A stretch of DNA of 64,000 bases. Source: Mucilaginibacter polytrichastri (GTDB lineage: Bacteria > Bacteroidota > Bacteroidia > Sphingobacteriales > Sphingobacteriaceae). The notes beneath the pieces were generated by a model. The model saw only the letters and a list, made by a program, of their open reading frames with translations. It made no database searches and was not told the origin of the DNA. Within the stretch, counting starts at the first letter, position 1, and the number at the start of each line of letters is the position of its first letter. Both the position numbers and the translations under genes were made by a program. Shown here piece by piece: positions 8,482 through 19,702 of this stretch. The DNA lies in NCBI RefSeq assembly GCF_001911425.1, contig NZ_MPPL01000001.1:3852885-3916884 (forward strand), written 5' to 3'.

Positions 8482-9882
8482 ATGCAGCCATGTACTGTTG
8501 AACTATTAAAAAGTTTTGAGCCCCTTGCCGAAGTACCGGATGATCAATTGCAATGGTTACTGGATATTGGCGAATGCCGTGAAATAAAAACGGGAGAAAC
8601 CATATATGAAATAGGTGATACCTTTCACTCCACTGATTTCCTGCTCGAAGGAAAATTTAGCGTGTCTATACAGCAGGGTAAACAAGCCAATGAAATTGGC
8701 ATTTTCGAAAGTGGTGCCATTAGCGGTTACCTGCCTTTCTCGCGCGGAAAAATTTCTACCGTGTATGTTATTTGCGTGCAGGATGCTGTTGTAATGTCGG
8801 TATCTATTGAAAACATTAAGAAGGCAACCAAGCTATACTTTGAGCTTACCGAGGCACTGGTACACACCATGATTACACGGGTTAGATATGCCACAACACG
8901 CCAGCAGCAATACGAAAAAATGTTTGCCCTGGGCAAGCTGTCGGCAGGCCTGGCACACGAACTAAATAACCCGGCTGCAGCCATTGGCCGCAACGCAGCA
9001 TCACTTTCGGAATTGCTTCAAAACATCCCGAAAATTTTCAAACAAACAGCCGGCTTGAAGCTCGACCCGGCGCAGATGGAAATTTTTCAGGAAAGGTTGC
9101 ATGCGATCATTGATCGTGAACAGGAAAACGAGCTCAGCATGCTGGAGAAATCGGCGATGGAAGATGAATTGACCGATTGGCTGGAAGAACATGGCATTGA
9201 TGACTACACCTTTGCCGAAATACTGGTAGACTACGGCATTAACGTAACCGACCTGGAGTACCTTGCCGTGATACCACCGGAGAATGCCCTGGTGCCTGTA
9301 TTTAAATGGCTGAGTTATCACTTAAGTACCAGCAAAATTGTAAAAGAAATTGCAGAAGCCTCAACCCGTATCTCTGAACTGGTTGGCGCTGTAAAAAACT
9401 TTAGCCACATGGACCGCGGCGGCGATAAGCAATTTATCAGCATCCATAGCGGGCTGGAGAGCACTATAACCCTGCTGAACTACAAGATAAAGAAAGGTAA
9501 CATTAAAATAGTCCTTGATTTTGCACACGATTTGCCCCTGGCTAAAGCCCTGGCCGGCGAACTAAACCAGGTTTGGACTAACATTATTGATAATGCCATT
9601 GATGCCATGGCCATAAACAATAAAGGCACACTAACTATAAACACCAAGCAAGAACGAAACAGCGTGGTGGTTACCATTACAGACAACGGCCCCGGCATAC
9701 CGGAGGATATCAGCCCTATGATATTTGATCCCTTTTTTACCACCAAAGAAATTGGCAAAGGAACCGGCCTTGGCCTCGATGTTGTAATGCGCATTATTGA
9801 GCAGCACCACGGCTCTGTTAAATTAAAATCTGTACCGGGGCAAACCTCATTTATTGTTTGTATCCCAATTAACGAAAAGTAA
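8482..9882 (+). CDS. Cyclic-nucleotide-binding-domain sensor histidine kinase
   Basis: A 466-residue cytosolic kinase without membrane segments. Residues 1-130 form a cNMP-binding-like jelly roll (EIGDTFHSTDFLLEGKFSV), as in Crp-type sensors. The dimerisation/phosphoacceptor helix carries LSAGLAHELNNP with His159. A long helical insert follows before the ATPase domain, which has the N box (NIIDNAIDAM), G1 (DNGPGIPED) and G2 (GTGLGLDVV). The next gene, 21 bp downstream, encodes a response regulator fused to a flavoprotein, so kinase and partner form one unit. The ligand is unknown: the phosphate-binding cassette of true cAMP-binding domains is not obvious, so it may sense something else. Confidence 0.88.
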   Translation: MQPCTVELLKSFEPLAEVPDDQLQWLLDIGECREIKTGETIYEIGDTFHSTDFLLEGKFSVSIQQGKQANEIGIFESGAISGYLPFSRGKISTVYVICVQDAVVMSVSIENIKKATKLYFELTEALVHTMITRVRYATTRQQQYEKMFALGKLSAGLAHELNNPAAAIGRNAASLSELLQNIPKIFKQTAGLKLDPAQMEIFQERLHAIIDREQENELSMLEKSAMEDELTDWLEEHGIDDYTFAEILVDYGINVTDLEYLAVIPPENALVPVFKWLSYHLSTSKIVKEIAEASTRISELVGAVKNFSHMDRGGDKQFISIHSGLESTITLLNYKIKKGNIKIVLDFAHDLPLAKALAGELNQVWTNIIDNAIDAMAINNKGTLTINTKQERNSVVVTITDNGPGIPEDISPMIFDPFFTTKEIGKGTGLGLDVVMRIIEQHHGSVKLKSVPGQTSFIVCIPINEK

Positions 9883-9903
9883 CATCATCTAAAAACATCC
9901 CTC

Positions 9904-11562
9904 ATGAAACAACCTATCATATTTTCTATAGATGACGATAATAGCGTATTAAGGGCCATTACCCGCGATTTAAGAGCACATTACCATAAAGAATACCGCA
10001 TTTTAAGCACTACATCTGCCAATGAAGCTTTAGCCAGTTTGGTTGAACTAAAAAACAAAGGCGAGGTAGTGGCCATGTTTATCTCGGACCAGCGCATGCC
10101 CGAGATGGAAGGCGTAGACTTTTTGACCAAAACCATAGAATTTTACCCCGATGCCAAACGCATATTGCTTACCGCCTACTCAGATACAAATGCTGCCATT
10201 AAAGCCATTAATGAAGTAAGGCTTGATTATTACCTGAGCAAGCCTTGGGACCCGCCACAGGAAAAATTATACCCCGTGGTTGACGATCTGCTAGATGATT
10301 GGCAAAGCCACTACCGCCCCGATTTTAGCGGCATTAAGGTGCTGGGCTATAACTTTTCGCCAAAAACACATGATGTTAAGGCTTTCCTTACCGGCTACCT
10401 GGTGCCCTATTTATGGATAGATGTAGACAGCCCCGAGGGTAAACAGCTGTTAGCGATCAACAAAATTGATCTGAAAGATCTGCCTGCCATTATTTATACC
10501 GATGGCGTGGTAAGTACATGCCCGACCATACAAGACATTGCCGAAAAAATTGGGTTGACCTCTAAAGCTAAAAGCGAGGTTTATGACGTAGCCATTATTG
10601 GCGCAGGCCCCGCCGGGCTGGCAGCCTCTGTATACGGCGCATCTGAAGGATTGAAAACCTTACTGATAGAGCGTAAATCGCCAGGTGGGCAAGCGGGTAC
10701 AAGCTCAAGAATTGAAAATTACCTGGGCTTCCCGACAGGGCTAAGCGGCTCTGACCTTACCCGTAGGGCCTTAACGCAGGCATCTAGGTTTGGTACAGAA
10801 TTTTTAACCCCGCAATCTGTTAAAGAGATTAATTTTAAGGATGGTTATAAAATGATAACGATGGATGATGACACCACCATTACCACCCGTGCCATTGTAA
10901 TTACCACCGGGGTTGATTACCGGAAACTGGATACGCCGGGCATTGCCAGCTTTACAGGCGCAGGCGTCTATTATGGTGCTGCAACCACAGAAGCATCTGC
11001 CTGTTGCGATAAAATGGTTTATGTGGTTGGTGGCGGTAACTCTGCCGGGCAAGGCGCTATGTACCTGTCTAAATTTGCAAAACATGTTTTTTTGGTAATC
11101 CGTAAGCCCGATTTATCGTCCACCATGTCATCTTATCTCATCGACCAAATTAAACAGGTAGGTAATATTACTATCCGTGGCTGTTCTGAAATTAAGGAAG
11201 CCAAGGGTACAGACAGGTTGGAAGAATTGGTTATTGAAGATTTAAAAAACGGCACAACAGCAACAGAAGAGGCAGCCGCGCTTTATATATTTATTGGCGC
11301 AAAACCTTATACCGAATGGCTTTGCGATGCCATTATTACAGATAACCGCGGCTTTGTACAAACTGGCTCTGACTTGCAGCGCAATGAAAGATTTGGTAAA
11401 ATATGGAAATCAAAACGCGACCCATATTCGCTGGAAACCAGTTGCCCGGGCATATTTGCCGCAGGCGATGTACGTTCGGGCGCAATGAACCGTGTGGCAT
11501 CTGCCGTGGGCGAAGGCTCAATGGCCATTAGCTTTGTGCATAAGTACCTGGCCGAGATTTAA
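9904..11562 (+). CDS. Response regulator fused to thioredoxin-reductase-like flavoprotein
   Basis: A 552-residue three-part protein. Residues 1-125 form a receiver domain with acidic pocket D10-D12, phosphoacceptor D62 (SDQRMP) and a conserved lysine in LSKPWD. Residues 140-215 resemble a thioredoxin/glutaredoxin-like fold (LVPYLWIDVDSPEGKQLL). Residues 225-552 are a class II pyridine nucleotide-disulfide oxidoreductase with FAD motif GAGPAGLAAS (about 232) and NAD(P) motif VVGGGNSAGQ (about 373). Where thioredoxin reductases have the redox CATC, this protein reads GAATTE, so the usual active-site cysteines are absent; a CC pair follows shortly after. It probably receives phosphate from the upstream kinase. 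It is not a normal TrxB; the substrate is unknown. Confidence 0.85.
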   Translation: MKQPIIFSIDDDNSVLRAITRDLRAHYHKEYRILSTTSANEALASLVELKNKGEVVAMFISDQRMPEMEGVDFLTKTIEFYPDAKRILLTAYSDTNAAIKAINEVRLDYYLSKPWDPPQEKLYPVVDDLLDDWQSHYRPDFSGIKVLGYNFSPKTHDVKAFLTGYLVPYLWIDVDSPEGKQLLAINKIDLKDLPAIIYTDGVVSTCPTIQDIAEKIGLTSKAKSEVYDVAIIGAGPAGLAASVYGASEGLKTLLIERKSPGGQAGTSSRIENYLGFPTGLSGSDLTRRALTQASRFGTEFLTPQSVKEINFKDGYKMITMDDDTTITTRAIVITTGVDYRKLDTPGIASFTGAGVYYGAATTEASACCDKMVYVVGGGNSAGQGAMYLSKFAKHVFLVIRKPDLSSTMSSYLIDQIKQVGNITIRGCSEIKEAKGTDRLEELVIEDLKNGTTATEEAAALYIFIGAKPYTEWLCDAIITDNRGFVQTGSDLQRNERFGKIWKSKRDPYSLETSCPGIFAAGDVRSGAMNRVASAVGEGSMAISFVHKYLAEI

Positions 11563-11629
11563 TTGACGCATGAAGAAAGCAAGCTAATTATTAAGAAAAC
11601 AACACAATGTGCGTCCACCATCTTAATAT

Positions 11630-13861
<2,232 letters not shown>

Positions 13862-14274
13862 AAATGCTTACGTAATTAGTGGAAGCAGCGTTTTTACTGA
13901 AGTCGCTTTATCGACATGTAGTTTCAAAATGTATTTCATCATCGTAAACAACAGAGTACCAACAGGTTTTTAAATACTTAGTTTTTAAAGCCTTATAGCT
14001 TGAAGTTGTTAGTGGTATTTTATTTTTTGCTGACTTATATTTTCTTCCTCCAATACCATCCCATTTGACAGGCTGTAGCCAACAACAGGAAAAACAGAAA
14101 TATTCCTGGCCACCGTTTTAGATTTATTAAACCGCTACGACATGCAGACCGGGCTGCTTAAGATAAATTTGCGTTAAATGAGCTTGAAACAAAAAAGCTT
14201 TAATGAGCCGTACAGACAAAATATTTGAGCCGTGGAATAAACTATAACGTATTTTGAACTTTGATATTTGTATC
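13862..14274. other. Intergenic region between hybrid kinase and aldo/keto reductase
   Basis: About 410 bp between divergent genes. A short open stretch near 14110-14177 could encode a fragment (VLDLLNRYDMQTGLLKINLR, then stop) with no start and no recognisable family, possibly a gene remnant. Close to the reductase start, GATATTTG (14260-14268) is one mismatch from a -7 box. Nothing else is evident. Confidence 0.4.
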
Positions 14275-15246
14275 ATGAAAAACATCACACAAATTCAATT
14301 GGGCCAAAATGGCCCGTTCGTATCCAAACTTGGTTTAGGTTGTATGCGCATGTCCGCTATATGGGGTGGCTCTACCCCTGACGAAGCAGAAAGTATTGCC
14401 ACGATCCATGAAGCGTTGGATAATGGCATTAATTTTTTGAATACCGGCGACTTTTACGGTGCCGGCCATAATGAAATACTGGTGGGCAAAGCTATTAAAG
14501 GAAGGCGCGACGATGCCTTTATCAGCGTAAAATTCGGTGCTATCTTTCACAATGGCCTGCCAATAGGAATGGATCTGCGGCCTATCGCTATCAAGAATTT
14601 TATCAACTATTCGCTAACCCGCTTGGGTATTGAAACTATTGACCTTTACCAACCCAGCCGAATGGATAACAGCGTACCGGTAGAAGACATTATAGGCACG
14701 GTTGCCGATCTGATTAAAGAAGGTAAAGTACGCCACATCGGCGTATCAGAAATTACGGCTGACCAGCTCCGTAAAGCAAACGGCATTTACCCAATAAGCG
14801 CACTGGAGATCGGCTATTCGCTAGCCGAGCGCGGGATAGAAAGCGAACTGCTGCCAGCAGCAAAAGAATTAGGTATTAGCATAGTGGCTTTCGCTAATAC
14901 AGCTGAAAGTTTATTGACCGGTGAAATGAAAGCTCCGCTTGCCGAAAACGATTACCGTAACCATTTCTCTCGCTTTCAAGGTGAAAACCTAATTCATAAT
15001 CTGGAAAAAGTAGAAGTTTTAAAGCAATTAGCCAACAACAAAGGATATACACCAACACAGGTTGCGATTGCCTGGGTGAAGGAGCAAGGGCATAATATTA
15101 TGCCTTTAGTAAGCATGAGTCGCAGGTCGCGCTTGCCGGAAAATATCGCAGCGATGGATATCGTATTTACACCAGAAGAAATGAACACCTTAAACACTAC
15201 TTTTGCACCAGGCGCTATACTTGGCGGCACTTACTTACAACGCTAA
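14275..15246 (+). CDS. Aldo/keto reductase
   Basis: A 323-residue NADPH-dependent oxidoreductase with a TIM-barrel fold. An in-frame TTG lies 7 codons upstream, but the ATG at 14275 (MKNITQIQLGQNGPFVSKLGLGCMRMS) gives the usual family N-terminus. Visible motifs are the catalytic Asp in FLNTGDFYGAGHNE with its Tyr, the Lys in ISVKFG, the segment GKVRHIGVSE, and a C-terminal NADP-binding region with PLVSMSRRSRLPEN. The catalytic His of the tetrad (normally in a VDLYQxHR-type strand) is replaced: the strand reads IDLYQPSRMD. The next gene, an AraC regulator, starts immediately after the stop codon, so the two form an operon and the regulator probably controls it. The substrate is unknown. Confidence 0.88.
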   Translation: MKNITQIQLGQNGPFVSKLGLGCMRMSAIWGGSTPDEAESIATIHEALDNGINFLNTGDFYGAGHNEILVGKAIKGRRDDAFISVKFGAIFHNGLPIGMDLRPIAIKNFINYSLTRLGIETIDLYQPSRMDNSVPVEDIIGTVADLIKEGKVRHIGVSEITADQLRKANGIYPISALEIGYSLAERGIESELLPAAKELGISIVAFANTAESLLTGEMKAPLAENDYRNHFSRFQGENLIHNLEKVEVLKQLANNKGYTPTQVAIAWVKEQGHNIMPLVSMSRRSRLPENIAAMDIVFTPEEMNTLNTTFAPGAILGGTYLQR

Positions 15247-16080
15247 ATGACCAGTCCTGCAGAAATTCTCCCCGGCGTCATCTTCTATTCATACCTCTCT
15301 ACCGAGCGGAAAGAGAAAGTATGTTTCTGGAACCACCATACCTTGATATTGCAGGTTTCAGGACAGTTAATTATGGAAACCTCCGGACAAAGCATTTCGA
15401 TGACCGGTGGAGAAATGCTGCTGATCGGCAAAAATCAGTTGGGTACGCTCACCAAAACACCGCTTCCGGGAGGTAACTACGAAACAATAGTGATATCCCT
15501 ACAAGAGGACCTGTTAAGAAAAATTGTGTTAGAAGAAAAGCTTGAAGCGGACCGGAAATATATCGGCCCGCCAAATATTTTAATTCCATCTAACGAATTC
15601 CTGCAGGGTTATTTTCAATCCATTGTTCCATACGCCCGAAGCTCTGGAGCTGAGATGACGGACGAAATGGGCATCCTGAAGGTAAAAGAAGGAGTTAAAT
15701 TACTAATGCTTGCCCTCCCAGGCCTTCGCAACTTTCTATTTGATTTTTCAGAACCTTACAAGATAGACCTGGAAAAGTTTATGCTTAGCAATTATCACTT
15801 CAACGTTCCTATTGAAAAATTTGCACAGCTAACTGGTCGCAGCCTGGCGGGGTTCAAGCGCGATTTCCAAAAGACATTCGGCTTACCGCCACGTCAGTGG
15901 CTACAAAACAAGCGACTGAACGTAGCAAAATTCCTCATCGAGATTAAGCACCAAAAGCCTTCGGCCATCTATCTTGACTTAGGCTTTGAAAGCTTATCGC
16001 ACTTCTCGCATTCCTTCAAGAAAAAATTCGGTAAGGCACCTTCTGAGCTGACGCATATCTATTCCCTCAGCGATCTTTAG
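15247..16080 (+). CDS. AraC family transcriptional regulator
   Basis: A 277-residue protein whose ATG directly abuts the stop codon of the aldo/keto reductase gene, implying translational coupling. The N-terminal 150 residues look like a cupin-type ligand domain (LILQVSGQLIMETSGQSISMT has the strand pattern). The C-terminal 100 residues hold the two helix-turn-helix units: PIEKFAQLTGRSLAGFKRDF then PSAIYLDLGFESLSHFSHSF, ending in KKKFGKAPSEL, the classic AraC signature. It likely regulates its own operon in response to the reductase's substrate or a related stress; the inducer cannot be told from sequence. Confidence 0.92.
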   Translation: MTSPAEILPGVIFYSYLSTERKEKVCFWNHHTLILQVSGQLIMETSGQSISMTGGEMLLIGKNQLGTLTKTPLPGGNYETIVISLQEDLLRKIVLEEKLEADRKYIGPPNILIPSNEFLQGYFQSIVPYARSSGAEMTDEMGILKVKEGVKLLMLALPGLRNFLFDFSEPYKIDLEKFMLSNYHFNVPIEKFAQLTGRSLAGFKRDFQKTFGLPPRQWLQNKRLNVAKFLIEIKHQKPSAIYLDLGFESLSHFSHSFKKKFGKAPSELTHIYSLSDL

Positions 16081-16242
16081 GGTAACAATGAGTTATTTTA
16101 AAAATATTCAGCCGGCAGCGTTTTAAATAATCAATAGTATAAGAAAATTAACATTAAATCATCGATGAAGGTGCTTGATCTCGAGCTACTGCCTTTGTGC
16201 AAGGAAAATCAAATTCATGCTTCGTTTAAAACTTTATCTAGT

Positions 16243-16274
16243 AAAAAAGGCTTTACGAAAAATCGTAAAGCCTT
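16243..16274 (-). terminator. Terminator of tRNA-Ala
   Basis: A perfect 11-bp stem (AAGGCTTTACG / CGTAAAGCCTT) with a 6-nt loop. Read on the minus strand it is followed by TTTTTT and lies 12 bp beyond the tRNA 3' end. Confidence 0.85.
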
Positions 16275-16285
16275 GATTATTATTG

Positions 16286-16359
<74 letters not shown>

Positions 16360-16426
16360 GTGTTCGGGTGGCAAATATATTATTTTAAGCATTAAAATGA
16401 AACTGATAATTCATTTATTTTAACGC

Positions 16427-17194
16427 TTACCTTTTAACAAAGTCGGCATAGCTTTTTTTAATATATACCATAATGTCGTAATCGGTCATACTTTGGGTAT
16501 TTCCTAATCCAAGCTGACACTTTTCTGTAAATTTCTGTAAAGAATCACCTTTCAACCCGGTTATGGCAGTTATTTTTTGCCTGGAAAACCGCTGACCTGC
16601 ATAGTTAAACTGCTCGTCGGCAATAAGTGTCTGTTGTAGTTTAGAGACTTTAGATTTTTTTTGGGTTATCAGGCCGGCAACCTGCAACAAGTTTACACTC
16701 AAAATAGTGGTTGTACTATTGGGTGCTGTTATATTATCGTACGGAATAAATTTGTTGACCCTCGCATTTGAAATAAATATATCCTGCAAACCTTTGTATT
16801 TGTGATTAAATACAGCTTTAAATTGATCCCTGTTTTTAACAGAATCCAAATTTATATTTCTTGAGGCCCTAACAGATACCTCGTTGAGCATTAATGAAAC
16901 CGGTTCCAGCATAATTTTGACCGTATCGGGCTTGTTTTTGGGCCTGTAACTAAACCTGTAAGGTTTAAACCCCGCATATACAATTTTAATTGTGTCGCCC
17001 GCATTAACCCGGGCTATTTTAAAATAGCCATTATAACCGGTGTATCCTTTATAATTTTGTGCCGTAACTGTAGCGCCTGATACAGGAAGCATGGTACTCC
17101 TTTCTATTACCAGGCCCGTTACAGTTTGCGCATAAAGTTGATGAGATGCAAGCATCAATAACCAAACGCATAACAATCGATAATTAAGATGCAT
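16427..17194 (-). CDS. Carboxypeptidase-regulatory-like domain protein, secreted
   Basis: A 255-residue protein with an N-terminal signal peptide (LLCVWLLMLASHQLYAQ). A CarboxypepD_reg-like beta-sandwich follows (about residues 24-100, TVTGLVIERSTMLPVSGATV). The remaining 150 residues are mixed and lysine-rich, with no barrel strands and no plug domain, so it is not a receptor. Proteins of this build are frequent in Bacteroidota and are generally envelope-located with unknown function. The gene stands alone, downstream of a long AT-rich region and followed by the tRNA on the same strand. Confidence 0.75.
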   Translation of the reverse strand: MHLNYRLLCVWLLMLASHQLYAQTVTGLVIERSTMLPVSGATVTAQNYKGYTGYNGYFKIARVNAGDTIKIVYAGFKPYRFSYRPKNKPDTVKIMLEPVSLMLNEVSVRASRNINLDSVKNRDQFKAVFNHKYKGLQDIFISNARVNKFIPYDNITAPNSTTTILSVNLLQVAGLITQKKSKVSKLQQTLIADEQFNYAGQRFSRQKITAITGLKGDSLQKFTEKCQLGLGNTQSMTDYDIMVYIKKSYADFVKR

Positions 17195-17291
17195 TTTAAA
17201 GGTTGATTAGGGTGTATTACCAATATCAACAAATTCTCGCTCTCCTGGTAGTTAAAATTTGTTAATATTCGTTTTACAGCCTTTCCGGCAC

Positions 17292-17408
17292 CTAAAAAAT
17301 ATCAGAATGTTCGGATAGTTCTTTCTCTGGTTTAACAATTACATAAACTATCGCTATTAAGCAGAGCAGTAATACAAACCTTGTTAGTAAATAAATAAAA
17401 ATTTCCAT
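17292..17408 (-). CDS. Possible 38-aa single-pass membrane peptide
   Basis: ATG to TAG, 38 residues. A short N-terminus (MEIFIYLLTRF) leads into one strongly hydrophobic helix (VLLLCLIAIVYVIV), followed by a charged tail KPEKELSEHSDIF. The hydrophobic-then-charged layout is that of a small membrane protein and is unlikely in random AT-rich DNA, but no homolog comes to mind and there is no visible ribosome-binding site. It lies 98 bp upstream of the secreted protein at 17194 on the same strand, so it could be cotranscribed. Confidence 0.4.
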   Translation of the reverse strand: MEIFIYLLTRFVLLLCLIAIVYVIVKPEKELSEHSDIF

Positions 17409-17797
17409 AATTTTTAATGTTAATCACATTTTAATCTGACATGGAAAGAAAACCCAACAATGATACTGCCTGTTTAAACCAATGGGTACCAGTTTATTAA
17501 ACTATAACCTATCGAAATAAAGAATTCTTTCCTAGCCTAATATATAAGACGATTTACAATCGTTTACATTTTAAACTATTTATATTAAATTTCGATTGCA
17601 GGTAAGTTTTCAAATTGATATACATAACGGTATTGCCCATTATACGCCAGCGTGCTTCTATTACCATTGTTTAAATTTTATTCCTGTGTTTCCGATAATA
17701 CAAAGCAACAACATCCGGCAGATGATAAAAAGAGAACATTAAAGGTAAACGTTGGATAATTTGCGGGAGATACTGAAAACACAAAAGGCTTAAAAAC

Positions 17798-17831
17798 AGT
17801 AAAGCCTCCTGATGGGCAGGAGGCCTTTACT
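17798..17831 (+). terminator. Strong GC-rich hairpin, terminator or attenuator
   Basis: AGTAAA-GCCTCCTG pairs with CAGGAGG-CCTTTACT (14 bp with one bulged base) in otherwise AT-rich DNA. It is followed by ACTAACCAATTATAAACC rather than a U-run. No gene ends nearby on the plus strand, so it more likely belongs to a leader RNA running toward the MFS gene. Confidence 0.45.
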
Positions 17832-18096
17832 AACCAATTATAAACCTAAATTATGAGAAGACATTTTTGTTATCGTTTCCGATGGTGTAAAAGTAACACT
17901 AAGTTTCGAAACCACAAAATATTTTTAAAAATTATTTTTATTTATTTCGATCAACCGTTACGAATATACAAACGTTTCTTTAATAACGTTATTATATGTT
18001 CAATAAATGTTATTTATACATCTAAAAATTACATAAAAATTACGCCTATAATTTCAAAAAATAAAATTTCGGCAAATAGTATTTTTATTATTGCAA

Positions 18097-19293
18097 ATGC
18101 ATAATGATACACCAACTGCAGCTAATAACGAACTGAGCCCGTTAACATTGTGGGTAATGACAATTACTACCGGTTTGGTGGTTGCAAACATCTATTACAA
18201 CCAGCCTTTACTTACCGATATTGCCGATACCTTCCATGTGAGTAACAGCAAAGCCGGCCAGGTATCTATGTTTACGCAAATTGGGTATGCAGCAGGCTTA
18301 TTGTTCATCGTACCGCTTGGCGATATGTTTAAACGCAAAAAACTAATGCTGATTGATTTTGCCTTAGTTGTGATCTCACTTTTAGGGGTTGCCTTAGCCC
18401 CTTCACTTCCTTTATTATATATAGCCAGTTTCTTAGTAGGCCTATCATCTATTATACCGCAATTATTAATCCCCATGGCTGCCCACCTGGCACACCCTAA
18501 AGAACGTGGAAAAAAAATTGGTTTTGTAATGAGTGGCCTATTGATCGGTATTTTACTGTCGCGTACCGTCAGTGGTTTTGTAGGCGCACACTTTGGCTGG
18601 CAGGCTATATTTTATGTTGCAGCTATAATGATGGTTGCTTTATGGGGACTCATTTATTGGTTACTGCCCGAAATTGAGCCATCGTACACTGGCAAATACA
18701 CTGACCTTATGAAATCCCTGGGCCACCTCTTTATGGCCGAGCCTAAATTACGCCTGGCTGCTTTCCGTGGGGCCTTGTGCTTTGCAGCATTCAGCGCATT
18801 TTGGTCTACCCTGATATTTTTGCTTAAGCTGCCACAATTTAATAAAGGCAGTGATGTGGCCGGCGCCTTCGGGCTGGTTGGTGCATTTGGCGCTGTGGCA
18901 GTTGGCTTAATGGGGCGCTTAACAGATAGGGTTGATGCTTACAAACTTTCCACCTTTACTATTTTGCTGGTGGTTGTATCATTTATCATCTTTTACTTTT
19001 CCAGCCATAGTATTATAGGCCTTGTTATCGGGGTTATTATTATGGATATGGGTGTACAGGCTACGCACATCTCTAACCAGGCTATCATTTTTTCATTAAC
19101 AGAAGAAGCACGCAATAGGGTTAATACGGTTTACATGGTGTCCTATTTTGTCGGCGGCTCGGCAGGTACATTTCTGGCCAGCCAGCTTTGGGGCCACTAC
19201 CAATGGAACGGCGTGTGCGCAATTGGTACAATACTGTCTGTTATCGTACTAATTGTACACCTGGCTAATCACAAAAAGATGCAGGTTAAATAG
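18097..19293 (+). CDS. MFS transporter (drug/sugar efflux-like)
   Basis: A 398-residue inner-membrane transporter with 12 predicted helices. I use the ATG at 18097; an in-frame TTG lies two codons earlier. The N-terminal pattern LVVANIYYNQPLLTDIADTF matches the NreB/YfhI-type efflux branch of the major facilitator superfamily. The loop between helices 2 and 3 has PLGDMFKRKKLM, close to the family's GxxxDRxxRR motif. It probably exports small molecules by proton antiport; the substrate cannot be read from the sequence. It stands alone, with a long AT-rich leader and hairpin upstream. Confidence 0.9.
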   Translation: MHNDTPTAANNELSPLTLWVMTITTGLVVANIYYNQPLLTDIADTFHVSNSKAGQVSMFTQIGYAAGLLFIVPLGDMFKRKKLMLIDFALVVISLLGVALAPSLPLLYIASFLVGLSSIIPQLLIPMAAHLAHPKERGKKIGFVMSGLLIGILLSRTVSGFVGAHFGWQAIFYVAAIMMVALWGLIYWLLPEIEPSYTGKYTDLMKSLGHLFMAEPKLRLAAFRGALCFAAFSAFWSTLIFLLKLPQFNKGSDVAGAFGLVGAFGAVAVGLMGRLTDRVDAYKLSTFTILLVVVSFIIFYFSSHSIIGLVIGVIIMDMGVQATHISNQAIIFSLTEEARNRVNTVYMVSYFVGGSAGTFLASQLWGHYQWNGVCAIGTILSVIVLIVHLANHKKMQVK

Positions 19294-19420
19294 TTTCTGT
19301 ATAACCCAATTAGTATTTTTAAAACTCTAATTTAATTTTTTTTGATATTTTTTTCAAAAACAAATGAGCCTCTATGACACTAATCAGACATTTCTGAACC
19401 AAAACCAATTTCAGGCTACG

Positions 19421-19428
19421 TACTTTTG
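19421..19428 (+). promoter_or_regulatory. -7 box TACTTTTG upstream of small ORF pair
   Basis: An exact TAnnTTTG match 58 bp before the ATG at 19486. No clear -33 TTG is found at the usual distance. Confidence 0.4.
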
Positions 19429-19485
19429 CAACCCAGTATACTTTTTTGGCATTGTATTGGAATAACTCTTATCAAATACAATGAC

Positions 19486-19668
19486 ATGATAGTTATTAAA
19501 ACCGACAATCAGGAAAATGTAAAACAGGAATGGGAAAACCCCATGAATCCTGAGAAGCCTTCTGACGAGCGCGACAAAGAACAAGTGGCAAGGCAATACA
19601 CAGAGGCTAAACGCAGAAAAAATAACCTGACCAAAAAAGGTCACATTGATAAAGTAAAAAAGAATTAG
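19486..19668 (+). CDS. Small highly charged hypothetical protein
   Basis: A 60-residue hydrophilic protein (MIVIKTDNQENVKQEW..., ending KKGHIDKVKKN). The open frame extends 20 codons further upstream, but that part covers the promoter box, so the ATG at 19486 is preferred; a further internal ATG begins MNPEKPSDERDKEQ. It is rich in Lys, Glu, Arg and Asp, probably disordered or helical, with no membrane segment. I do not recognise a family. The promoter-like TACTTTTG upstream and a second small gene 34 bp downstream support a real transcript. It could bind nucleic acid or be a stress protein, but that is speculation. Confidence 0.55.
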   Translation: MIVIKTDNQENVKQEWENPMNPEKPSDERDKEQVARQYTEAKRRKNNLTKKGHIDKVKKN

Positions 19669-19702
19669 TTAATAAATATTTTAACCTGAAAAAATTACAG
19701 TT

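Larger units (their letters stand above)
17195..18096. other. Long AT-rich intergenic region
   Basis: About 900 bp with no long gene. It contains a possible 38-residue membrane peptide on the minus strand (17292-17408) and a strong hairpin (17798-17831). After the hairpin an AT-rich leader-like frame starts at 17853; its translation is biased to Ile/Lys/Asn/Phe, unlike neighbouring genes, so I do not call it a protein. The rest is featureless to me. Confidence 0.5.

Noticed and set aside
8482..11562. Kinase plus TrxR fusion as a plain thioredoxin system
   Set aside because: The CxxC of thioredoxin reductase is missing and no thioredoxin gene is adjacent.
17853..18104. An 83-codon frame before the MFS gene
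   Set aside because: Ile/Lys/Asn/Phe bias expected from AT-rich DNA, overlaps the MFS start, no recognisable fold. Kept only as part of the leader finding.
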